DNA from: Planctomycetota bacterium
GTDB lineage: Bacteria; Planctomycetota; Phycisphaerae; UBA1845
Assembly (NCBI GenBank): GCA_022566435.1
Contig: JADFIX010000301.1
Span: forward strand, 1-5,893
Length of the DNA: 5,893 nt
Direction of reading: 5' to 3'
Positions 1 to 5,893 of this stretch are shown here, in pieces. Each line of letters starts with the position of its first letter. The stretch's first letter is position 1. The translations under genes were made by a program, and so were the position numbers. The notes under the pieces were generated by a model. The model made no database searches and was not told the origin of the DNA. It was given only the letters and a program-made list of their open reading frames with translations.

Positions 1-48
1 TGGCATGCGGGTGGCTTGGTGAGGCCGACCCGAGCGGGCCGGACGCCC

Positions 49-74
49 CCGGAAGATTGGGCCGGAAGATTGGG
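49..74 (+). repeat. Perfect tandem 13-bp direct repeat, two copies
   Basis: CCGGAAGATTGGG occurs at 49-61 and again immediately at 62-74. The unit is not a multiple of three, so if this stretch were coded, the second copy would be read in a different frame and a change in copy number would shift the frame. It sits five bases before the ATG at 79 and supplies the purine-rich bases that could act as its ribosome binding site. Confidence 0.85.
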
Positions 75-78
75 AGAA

Positions 79-954
79 ATGTGGGGAGCATCGCTCAGTG
101 CCATTTGTGGCGGGGCAATCGTCGCCGTGGCCCTCCTCTGCACTCGTCGAATAGCAGATGCGCGTGTTCGAACCCTCACCGTGACCGGAGCGACCGATGA
201 CCTTGTGCCCTTGACGCATGCCTTCTTGTCGCACACATCGCGGCAAGTATTGGATTGTGGCGGGATATCGCTGTTTCTGCGGACGCTGGTGTCTCAGGGG
301 CGTGTGGGTGAGACGATCCGCATCTGTCCGCAGAAGCAAACCACCCCTATCGAACCGTTGACCTTCCCCTTTGAGCCGGTGCCCCTGGACGAGTCTGATG
401 CCTCTTTCGACGAACTGTACCATGCCTTGGGTACTGACGCGGATCATTCGGGGCCTGAGAATCGCCCGGCGCAAACGCCCTCGGCGAGTCTGTCAGGTGT
501 ACGGCGCGCTAGACGCAACTGGATTCTTCGGGGAGGCGGGTGGTTCCTTCTGGGCGTTCTTACGCTCCAGCTGGTATACTTTGCCTGGGAGGCGTTGCAC
601 GGGCAGACACTAACGTGGCATTTCGCTCTGCCCGTTGGGGTGCTCGCTTACTATCTTCTCGTACCAGGTCGAAGCGGCTTGGCATGGCGTAAACAACATT
701 TGGCCGTCCCTGGGGGTCTCATTGTTCGCAAAGCGCGCTGGCAGCGGGGTACATGGCAGGTTCATCTGTTTGATTCCCGCGACAGCGTGCTTTGCGTTTA
801 TCGGGAAGACAAACGCAAGTGGCGGCTGACCGTCGCCGATGCGGAGACCTGTGAAAGTGCCGAGGCCACGAAACGGGAAATCGATTTGTTGCTGAGGGCT
901 TGGCTGAGCCCGCTACCGCCGCTGGCGGTCGAACGCTTGACTGATCTGGCGTAG
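79..954 (+). CDS. Membrane protein of unrecognised family, about 291 aa, with a possible C-terminal PH-like domain
   Basis: I do not recognise this family. From the ATG at 79, a hydrophobic segment (about residues 6-20) is followed by a mixed helical region rich in L, F and T. A hydrophilic acidic/proline stretch follows (about 95-140). Two membrane segments lie at about 154-170 (around FLLGVLTLQLVYFAW) and 180-196 (around ALPVGVLAYYLLVP). The last ~85 residues are soluble, with alternating strands (WQVHLF, LCVYRED, KWRLTV) and a final helix (EIDLLLRAWLSP). That resembles a PH-like or bacterial PH fold, but this is inference from pattern only. The frame is open to base 1, with TTG at 16 and GTG at 19 as alternative starts, so the gene may begin outside the window. 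I chose ATG 79 because a GGAAG (64-68) and a GGGAG (72-76) precede it and because a 13-bp, frame-changing repeat lies just upstream. It is followed by a kinase gene on the same strand after 121 bp, so co-transcription is possible. Confidence 0.7.
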   Translation: MWGASLSAICGGAIVAVALLCTRRIADARVRTLTVTGATDDLVPLTHAFLSHTSRQVLDCGGISLFLRTLVSQGRVGETIRICPQKQTTPIEPLTFPFEPVPLDESDASFDELYHALGTDADHSGPENRPAQTPSASLSGVRRARRNWILRGGGWFLLGVLTLQLVYFAWEALHGQTLTWHFALPVGVLAYYLLVPGRSGLAWRKQHLAVPGGLIVRKARWQRGTWQVHLFDSRDSVLCVYREDKRKWRLTVADAETCESAEATKREIDLLLRAWLSPLPPLAVERLTDLA

Positions 955-1064
955 CATGCGCCAATCTGGCCACGGTCTAAGCCTGAACGGCGGGCGGGAA
1001 ACATCAGGTTTCGAAAGCAGCATTGCAGCCCAAGGATCATTTTGGCGAAGGTAGCGCGTCGGAC

Positions 1065-1069
1065 GAGGG
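1065..1069 (+). promoter_or_regulatory. Ribosome binding site of the kinase gene
   Basis: GAGGG lies six bases before the ATG at 1076, good Shine-Dalgarno spacing that fixes this start. I see no convincing promoter or terminator in the 121-bp gap (955-1075) before the gene. Confidence 0.6.
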
Positions 1070-1075
1070 TCGTGC

Positions 1076-4000
1076 ATGGAATCGCACAATACGATTACAT
1101 TCGCCGGCTTCAAGAAGGCCGCCGATCCGTCGGTCGATGTCACCATTCCGCGCGAACTGGGTCCCGTGCGTCTTCTGCATGAAATCGGGCGCGGTGGAAT
1201 GGGTGTCGTCTACTTGGGTCGGCACAAGATGCTCGATCGAGATGTCGCGGTCAAGTTTCTACTCCACGCCGTGGCCGGACCCGATGATCCCGGTTTTGCA
1301 GGATTTCTCGAGGGCACCCGCGCGGCGGCAGCCGTGCAGCACCCCGGCCTAACCGCCATCCACCACGCAGATGTCGTCGATGGTATTCCGTACCTGGTGA
1401 TGCAGTACATCGACGGGCCGACGCTGGGCGAAGTGTTGAAGAAAACGGGACCGCTGAGCATATCCGCTCTGTACGCCGTTCTCGGCGCGGTGTCGGAGGC
1501 GATCGGCGAGTTGCACGATCGGGAGATCGTCCACCGGGACATCAAGCCGGCGAACATCTTGCTGGATCGAAAAGGGCACGTGTTCGTCACCGACTTCGGG
1601 TTGGCCTGTTCCCGCCCGCGGGCACAGCGCGGGCAAACGTCCACCGGACTGGCCGGGACGCCTTCGTACATGGCCCCGGAGATGTTCGACGGCGTCGTCT
1701 CGCTGCGCAGCGACGTGTATGCCCTGGGGATTACGAGCTTTGAGCTACTGACCGGTAAGTCGCCGTTCGGCGGCACGCTTGACGAGGTTCGCAAGAAGCA
1801 CGCCCACCAGGCGCTGCCCGTCGAGTTGCTGCAACAACACGACGTCGCCGCGGAACTCATCGAAGTTATCGAGCGTGCGACGCACAAGGACGCGATGTAC
1901 CGCTACAAGACCGCGCGGCATTTCGGAGCCGCCCTTAAGAGCGGTGTCGCCACGGAAGAAGTGCTCAAAGAAGGTGCGTCCGAGCTACATAGGCTCGTGG
2001 CTCGATCGCTGCACAAGGATTCCGATGTAACAACACCGGAAACGGCAGAGAAAACTCCGACCAGCACGTACTTCGCTCGCTTGTCCGAAATCGCCGGTGA
2101 AAAGCGGGCCGCGCGAGAGCCGTCAGGCAAAGGCGACGCCCACAAGCCCACACTGGATGATCGCGCCGAGGCGCCGCCTCTTCCGCCGGGCGACCAAGCT
2201 GTCGACGTCGGGTCGATTCCCGGTCTGCCGTTGGCGGGACCCGCGCGGGCTGCCACCCTAACGGCCGATGTCCCTTGCGTGCAATGCGGTTACAACTTGC
2301 GCGGACTATCTGCCGACGGCCGATGCCCCGAATGCGGCGAGCCTGTCGCTTCAAGTCTGCGGCCGGATCGCCTGTTGTTTGCGAATCCGAAGTGGCTTTC
2401 TACGATCGCGCTTGGGCAAACGCTCATCTTCGCCACCATGATCGTCACCCCGATACTTTCCGGCGTCGCACTTACGGTGGTTAGCTTTTTACTGCCGCGT
2501 TCGGAATTCGTGCCGGCGTTGGCGATGATCCAATTTGTGATGTGGGCCCTCACCTACATTGGAATCGCGACCGGTGTGTTCATGTCGACGCGGCGTGAGC
2601 CGGTACTCGCAGCGCCAAAACATACATCCATGACCGCTCGGATAGCTCGCGTGTGTGCGTTAATTGGAATCCCCGCAATCATCACAAACTCGACCCTGTC
2701 TTCGTCTTCCGGTGGGACTAGCGTTCAGAGTGGGCCGCTCATCCCCTTCGGCGAATTCGTAGCACCCATAGGCCTCGTAGTTTGTGTGATCGGAGGCGTG
2801 AGCCTTCTTCTGTATCTCAGCAAACTGGCAGAGCGAGTTCCCGATCCGAAACTGGTCCGCTTATCTCGCCGATTGGCCACGATGCTGGGCGCCCTTGTGC
2901 CCTTGGGACTCGGCTGTGCGGCCTTGAATTCGCTTTTCCTATCCGTCGACGGCCTCGCGCAAAACCAATTGAAGTTCTGGCTTGGAACAGCCCTCGTCGG
3001 CATCCCTGTTGTTCTAGGTACGGTAACGGTGTTTCTTTACTGGTGTCTTATGATCGCCTATCGCCGGTCCATGAAACGGGTGATCCCCGTTGCAGTCTCC
3101 TACGATAGCCTCTTTGGCGATGTCCCGACCGAGGCCGTGCTCCCGTGTGCTGAACATGGCATCACGGACGGCGCAGAACCGTCGTCCGTCGATATTCGCT
3201 GCGCACATTGTGGCTACAACCTTCGAGGGCTTCCAGGGAGGGGCCATTGTCCGGAGTGCGGGACCCCGATTGGGCGGTCTTTGCGTAGCGACTTGTTGTG
3301 GGCCGCTGATCCCGCCTGGCTCCAGCGTGTCTATCGAGGAATGTCAATGCTGGCTGTAGCAGGTGCCATGGGGGTGATCAACCGTACAGGTGACGTCCCT
3401 GAAGTAGGTCCGGGCGCCTTGGTGCAACTCTCTCTTGATGTAGGTCCGGTCGGAGTCAGGTCGGTCATATTGGCGGTGATGTCGGTCGCGGCAAACGTTC
3501 TTTTTCTGGTCGGTGCCTTTGCCGTTGCAACGCTCGATCCACGATTGTCCCTGACCGAACAGCCTATCGCTTTGCGACGGTTTGTCCGCTGGAGCATCGT
3601 GGTAGTGGTCACTCTGGAGGCGTGTAGATACCTGCTCCCGGCGGCGATGAAACAGCTCGGGGCTGACGCGGCTGCGGCCGCCCTATGCGAGACCACACTT
3701 CTGTGGGCAAGTGGTTTGGTTTTCCTGAGCGGGTTGGTGGGCATCTGTTATTATCTCGCGACCTTAGCCATGCGTATTCCCGACTCCACATTGGCCTCGC
3801 GCACCAGATCTAGAGCGATCGGCTTTGTCGTAGGCGTTGCGATCTACTCTGTGAGCGGGCAGGTAGTGGGGTATGCGGCGCCTACGCTTGCCGGCAACCC
3901 GCGGGAGATCGCGATCACAATATTTGCGATGCCTATGTTGGTGTACATGCTCTTGCTTTTCTTTCTCATGTTCGCCTATCAGAAGGCGTTCAGAAAATGT

Positions 4001-4078
4001 CTCCTTGATGCGCGCGAGCACGCGGTCGTGCAGAAGAAGTCGAGCGGTTCCATCTCGCGATGGTTCTGGAACGATTGA
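1076..4078 (+). CDS. Membrane-anchored Ser/Thr protein kinase with two zinc-ribbon/six-helix modules
   Basis: This 1000-residue protein should phosphorylate Ser/Thr residues of unknown partners at the cytosolic face of the membrane. The Hanks-type kinase domain covers about residues 31-290. Visible motifs are the glycine loop GRGGMGVV (38-45), VAVK with ATP-binding K60, the catalytic loop HRDIKPAN (153-160, base D155), DFG (173-175), GTPSYMAPE (194-202), D213 and R276. T188, S189 and T190 in the activation loop are candidate autophosphorylation sites. The helix-C region reads FLEGTRAAAAVQHP, so E79 is one place off the usual Glu position, which is G80. A hydrophilic Thr/Pro-rich linker (about 293-398) follows. 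Then come zinc ribbon 1 (C401, C404, C417, C420) with about six helices (441-660), and zinc ribbon 2 (C709, C712, C725, C728) with about six more (752-968). Basic loops such as AYRRSMKR and AYQKAFRK fit an inside location for kinase, ribbons and C-terminus. No extracellular sensor domain is seen, unlike PknB with its PASTA repeats. The kinase call is firm; the signal and target are unknown. Confidence 0.95.
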   Translation: MESHNTITFAGFKKAADPSVDVTIPRELGPVRLLHEIGRGGMGVVYLGRHKMLDRDVAVKFLLHAVAGPDDPGFAGFLEGTRAAAAVQHPGLTAIHHADVVDGIPYLVMQYIDGPTLGEVLKKTGPLSISALYAVLGAVSEAIGELHDREIVHRDIKPANILLDRKGHVFVTDFGLACSRPRAQRGQTSTGLAGTPSYMAPEMFDGVVSLRSDVYALGITSFELLTGKSPFGGTLDEVRKKHAHQALPVELLQQHDVAAELIEVIERATHKDAMYRYKTARHFGAALKSGVATEEVLKEGASELHRLVARSLHKDSDVTTPETAEKTPTSTYFARLSEIAGEKRAAREPSGKGDAHKPTLDDRAEAPPLPPGDQAVDVGSIPGLPLAGPARAATLTADVPCVQCGYNLRGLSADGRCPECGEPVASSLRPDRLLFANPKWLSTIALGQTLIFATMIVTPILSGVALTVVSFLLPRSEFVPALAMIQFVMWALTYIGIATGVFMSTRREPVLAAPKHTSMTARIARVCALIGIPAIITNSTLSSSSGGTSVQSGPLIPFGEFVAPIGLVVCVIGGVSLLLYLSKLAERVPDPKLVRLSRRLATMLGALVPLGLGCAALNSLFLSVDGLAQNQLKFWLGTALVGIPVVLGTVTVFLYWCLMIAYRRSMKRVIPVAVSYDSLFGDVPTEAVLPCAEHGITDGAEPSSVDIRCAHCGYNLRGLPGRGHCPECGTPIGRSLRSDLLWAADPAWLQRVYRGMSMLAVAGAMGVINRTGDVPEVGPGALVQLSLDVGPVGVRSVILAVMSVAANVLFLVGAFAVATLDPRLSLTEQPIALRRFVRWSIVVVVTLEACRYLLPAAMKQLGADAAAAALCETTLLWASGLVFLSGLVGICYYLATLAMRIPDSTLASRTRSRAIGFVVGVAIYSVSGQVVGYAAPTLAGNPREIAITIFAMPMLVYMLLLFFLMFAYQKAFRKCLLDAREHAVVQKKSSGSISRWFWND
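2264..3091 (+). repeat. Module A of the kinase: zinc ribbon plus about six membrane helices
   Basis: This covers kinase residues 397-672. The ribbon is CX2C-X12-CX2C (C401 to C420) containing CGYNLRGL and CPECG. It is followed by SLRPDRLLFANPKWL and helices at about 441-473, 479-503, 523-540, 558-582, 600-623 and 633-660. The cytosolic loop between helices 4 and 5 carries LAERVPDPKL, and the module ends with AYRRSMKR. It matches module B throughout, with a spacing of about 306-313 residues. Confidence 0.8.
3188..4021 (+). repeat. Module B of the kinase: second zinc ribbon plus about six membrane helices
   Basis: This covers kinase residues 705-982. The ribbon again has CX2C-X12-CX2C (C709 to C728) with CGYNLRGL and CPECG, followed by SLRSDLLWAADPAWL. 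Helices lie at about 752-768, 790-819, 838-856, 870-896, 913-936 and 945-968. The loop between helices 4 and 5 reads LAMRIPDSTL and the end reads AYQKAFRK. All three landmarks match module A. The first helix is the weakest prediction. Confidence 0.8.
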
Positions 4079-4097
4079 GCAGGCTGACCCCGACTCA

Positions 4098-4136
4098 TCG
4101 TGGTGAGGCCACGACGTGATCGGCTGCGCCGTGGCC
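4098..4136. terminator. Overlapping hairpins in the convergent spacer, possible bidirectional terminator
   Basis: In the 106-bp gap between the converging genes, TCGTGG (4098-4103) pairs with CCACGA (4109-4114) over a 5-base loop. Alternatively GGCCACG (4107-4113) pairs with CGTGGCC (4130-4136) over a 16-base loop. The two stems share bases and cannot both form. There is no T-run on either strand, so an intrinsic terminator of the classic kind is not shown; position is the main argument. Confidence 0.25.
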
Positions 4137-4184
4137 CGGACGTACCTTGCGATTCCATGACCGCTATTCCGCGTCTGCCGAATC

Positions 4185-5342
4185 CTAACCGTCGTCCGGG
4201 CGGATGCGCTGAATGCTGGTCGTTGTGAGTACATAGAGCGTACCGTCGGGGGCGAAGGCGACGTCGGTGATGCCGTCGGCGATGCCCTCGGCGAAGACGG
4301 CCGAGGCGGTGATGGTCGTTCGCGCCTCATTGAGTGTCAGGCGGGTGACGCGTCCGGTGAGAAACTCGCCCATGAATAATTGCGATTCCGAGTCCGCACC
4401 GAACGTGGCGTCCGGGGCGAAGTCGATGCCCGTCGGGACGATGATCCCGTCGGTCGCCACCACCGGCTCCACGTAGTTCCCCGCTTCCACATCCACCGTC
4501 GTGCCCTTGGAAAACCCCTCCACCAGTGGCCAGCCGCCGTTCGATCCGGCGGGCAGGCGATTGACCTCGTCGTGGAGGCTGGTTCCGTTTTCCGTGGCGA
4601 AGATGACGCCGCTAACGGGGTCGAACGCGAAGTCGAAACTGTTACGCAAACCGAGTACGTAGGCCGGGTTGCCCACGCCGAAGGGATTGTCGCTCGGGAT
4701 CGTGCCGTCATCGTTGTAACGCAGGATCTTCCCCGGCGTCACATCGACCGTCTGCGAATTGCTCGCAGACGCTAGTTCGCCCAAGGTAATATAGAGTTTG
4801 CCGTCCGGCCCGAAACGGATATTGCCGCCGTTGTGGTTGGGGCCGGGTGCCGCCGGAAGGGTGACGATCAACGTCTCGCTGGTGCCGGTGTCGCCCACGG
4901 CGGTGAAACGCACGACCCGATTGTCGCCGGCGGCGGAAGTGCTTCGCGAATCCTGCCCCAAAGTTGATCTCGTGTAGAAAACGTAGACGAAGCCGTTTTG
5001 CGCGAAATCCGGATGCAGGGCGATCCCCAGGAGGCCGCGTTCGCTGTTGGAGACCACGTTGACATCCGCGAAGGGCTCGGCGAGCAGTTCGCCGGCGGCG
5101 GTCAAAACCCGTATCCGTCCGGTCGCTTTTTCGGTGTAGAACGCGCGACCGTCCGGTGCGAAGGCAATGGCCACCGGTAACGCCGCATCCTCGACCACCG
5201 CCTCGATCAAGATTTCGCCTTCAAACGAGTCGCCCGGCTGGAAGACGGGCGGCGCGCATGCCCCGATTGCGATTACAATCACCAACGTCGCAGGCATCAG
5301 CCGGCGAATGATGGACTGAAGATTCTTCCGATACAGATTCAT
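4185..5342 (-). CDS. PQQ-dependent sugar dehydrogenase family lipoprotein (glucose/sorbosone dehydrogenase type)
   Basis: The 385-residue protein belongs to the six-bladed beta-propeller family of soluble quinoprotein glucose dehydrogenases, which oxidise aldose sugars with PQQ. The N-terminus has basic residues, a hydrophobic run (LMPATLVIVIAIGAC) and a lipobox-like IGAC at C29, so it is probably exported and lipid-anchored. Family motifs in order are ALPVAIAFAPDG (54-65), ERGLLGIALHPDF (101-113), NHNGGNIRFGPDGKLYITLG (169-188), GKILRYNDDG (204-213), LGLRNSFDFAFDP (230-242), DEVNRL (258-263), GSNGGWP (266-272) and VAFAPDGTLYV (361-371). H170 corresponds to the catalytic base of the Acinetobacter enzyme, and R233 to its PQQ-side Arg, by motif comparison. 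FAPDG-like motifs recur once per blade (61, 177, 308, 363). The ATG at 5342 is chosen over one at 5468 because it has a GAGGG six bases upstream, begins a good signal peptide, and avoids 74 bases of overlap with the preceding gene. The real substrate is unknown, as many family members are not glucose enzymes. Confidence 0.88.
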   Translation of the reverse strand: MNLYRKNLQSIIRRLMPATLVIVIAIGACAPPVFQPGDSFEGEILIEAVVEDAALPVAIAFAPDGRAFYTEKATGRIRVLTAAGELLAEPFADVNVVSNSERGLLGIALHPDFAQNGFVYVFYTRSTLGQDSRSTSAAGDNRVVRFTAVGDTGTSETLIVTLPAAPGPNHNGGNIRFGPDGKLYITLGELASASNSQTVDVTPGKILRYNDDGTIPSDNPFGVGNPAYVLGLRNSFDFAFDPVSGVIFATENGTSLHDEVNRLPAGSNGGWPLVEGFSKGTTVDVEAGNYVEPVVATDGIIVPTGIDFAPDATFGADSESQLFMGEFLTGRVTRLTLNEARTTITASAVFAEGIADGITDVAFAPDGTLYVLTTTSIQRIRPDDG

Positions 5343-5348
5343 ATCTCG

Positions 5349-5353
5349 CCCTC
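5349..5353 (-). promoter_or_regulatory. Ribosome binding site deciding the start of the dehydrogenase gene
   Basis: On the minus strand GAGGG lies six bases before the ATG at 5342, the same motif and spacing as at the kinase gene. This argues against the longer reading that starts at 5468. The 52-bp spacer (5343-5394) also holds a short inverted repeat, CGCGG-gta-CCGCG (5363-5375), of no clear role. Confidence 0.6.
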
Positions 5354-5394
5354 GTGTCACATCGCGGGTACCGCGCGTCGACCGCGCATACGGT

Positions 5395-5874
5395 TCATTG
5401 AGACCGCCGAACCCCCGTGAAGCTACCCAGTGCGCCTTGGTCGCTGTTGGTATCGGTGAACCCGACACAAAACTCGTTGCCGTCCTCGCTGAAAACGAAC
5501 CTTATCGTGGCTTCGTAGTCCGTGTCGCCGTTGATCGGGGTCAGGTTCAGTAAGAGTTCGTTGCCGTCCAGGTCGGCGAATTCGCTCTCCAATCGGCGCA
5601 GGCCGCCGGAGTCGTAAGTCGTGTCGGTCACGCGTACCATACTATCTTGCTGTTCGAAGGTAATCGTGCCGGAGAGATTAAAGCTCCCTCCCGTTTCGGC
5701 GTTCGCACCGTTTCCGGCGTAGCGGAAGACACCGGCCACGTTGATCGTCGCCACCTCGCGCTTGTCGGCGCAGTCCTCCACGAGGGGTTGGAGCGAGCAG
5801 CCGGCCGCCAAGGCCCCGCCGCTCAGTAGCAATGTCACCAGCCGTGTCCTGATTCGTTTTCGCCCACCGACCAT
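5395..5874 (-). CDS. Small secreted lipoprotein of unknown function, 159 aa
   Basis: I do not recognise the family. The N-terminus is a lipoprotein signal: basic residues (GGRKRIRTR), a hydrophobic core and the lipobox LAAGC with C26 as the likely lipidated residue. The mature part is predicted to be mostly beta strands with alternating polar and hydrophobic residues (FNLSGTITFEQQ, MVRVTDTTYD, ELLLNLTPIN, YEATIRFVFS, EFCVGFTDTN), suggesting a single beta-barrel or sandwich domain. Apart from the lipid Cys, C35 and C136 are present and could form a disulfide outside the cytoplasm. It precedes the dehydrogenase by 52 bp on the same strand, so the two are probably one transcript with both products exported. 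The start at 5874 has GGAGA six bases upstream. Any promoter lies beyond the window, as only 19 bases of upstream sequence are visible. Confidence 0.82.
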   Translation of the reverse strand: MVGGRKRIRTRLVTLLLSGGALAAGCSLQPLVEDCADKREVATINVAGVFRYAGNGANAETGGSFNLSGTITFEQQDSMVRVTDTTYDSGGLRRLESEFADLDGNELLLNLTPINGDTDYEATIRFVFSEDGNEFCVGFTDTNSDQGALGSFTGVRRSQ

Positions 5875-5880
5875 GACAGC

Positions 5881-5885
5881 TCTCC
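5881..5885 (-). promoter_or_regulatory. Ribosome binding site of the small lipoprotein gene
   Basis: On the minus strand GGAGA lies six bases before the ATG at 5874, supporting that start and showing the gene is complete at its 5' end within the window. Confidence 0.55.
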
Positions 5886-5893
5886 ACCCGCGC

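Noticed and set aside
955..1075. Possible separate promoter or small RNA in the gap before the kinase
   Set aside because: I found no convincing -35/-10 pair, strong hairpin or short coding frame with a ribosome binding site.
1210..1887. 225-residue open frame on the minus strand inside the kinase domain
   Set aside because: It lies opposite a region with all kinase catalytic motifs; its translation is Ser/Arg/Pro-rich with no recognisable motif, typical of a shadow frame in GC-rich DNA.
3404..3449. Short repeat of GTAGGTCCGG within module B
   Set aside because: It is a 10-base coincidence in coding sequence with no matching protein repeat of significance.
3764..4330. 188-residue minus-strand frame spanning the kinase 3' end, the spacer and the dehydrogenase 3' end
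   Set aside because: It overlaps two well-supported genes, and its composition (runs of R, P and S) is that of a frame shadow.
4380..4775. 131-residue plus-strand frame within the dehydrogenase gene
   Set aside because: It is opposite conserved quinoprotein motifs and its translation is Arg/His/Val-rich without recognisable features.
5343..5468. N-terminal extension of the dehydrogenase to an ATG at 5468
   Set aside because: It would overlap the preceding gene by 74 bases and put 42 polar residues before an evident lipoprotein signal; the ATG at 5342 has a well-placed GAGGG.

Overview
The window looks like chromosomal DNA of a planctomycete, probably of the Phycisphaerae type. The strongest clue is a zinc-ribbon motif, CGYNLRGL followed by CPECG, which appears twice in the large kinase gene. 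From memory, this motif is very common in that group. Other clues are the moderately high GC, the large modular Ser/Thr kinase and the lipoproteins of the dehydrogenase and small-protein types. The assignment is inference, since no rRNA or other marker is present.

Layout: two genes on the + strand converge with two genes on the - strand. At the left is a membrane protein of unrecognised family (79-954). Its reading frame stays open to the window edge, and a 13-bp tandem repeat lies just before the chosen start. After a 121-bp gap comes a 1000-residue Ser/Thr protein kinase (1076-4078). It has a PknB-like kinase domain, a hydrophilic linker, and two consecutive copies of a module made of one zinc ribbon and about six membrane helices. 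A 106-bp convergent spacer with two overlapping hairpins separates it from the minus-strand pair.

The minus-strand pair reads right to left. First comes a small secreted lipoprotein of unknown function (5874-5395). After a 52-bp gap comes a lipoprotein of the PQQ-dependent glucose/sorbosone dehydrogenase family (5342-4185). The two are probably co-transcribed and both are predicted to be exported and lipid-anchored. There is no sequence evidence linking the two pairs functionally.

The most unusual item is the kinase architecture. There is no extracellular sensor domain. Instead, twelve predicted helices and two cytosolic zinc ribbons, arising by duplication or repeated fusion, follow the kinase. 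There are no RNA genes, CRISPR arrays, insertion sequences or phage genes that I can support. No stretch over 300 bases lacks a gene.
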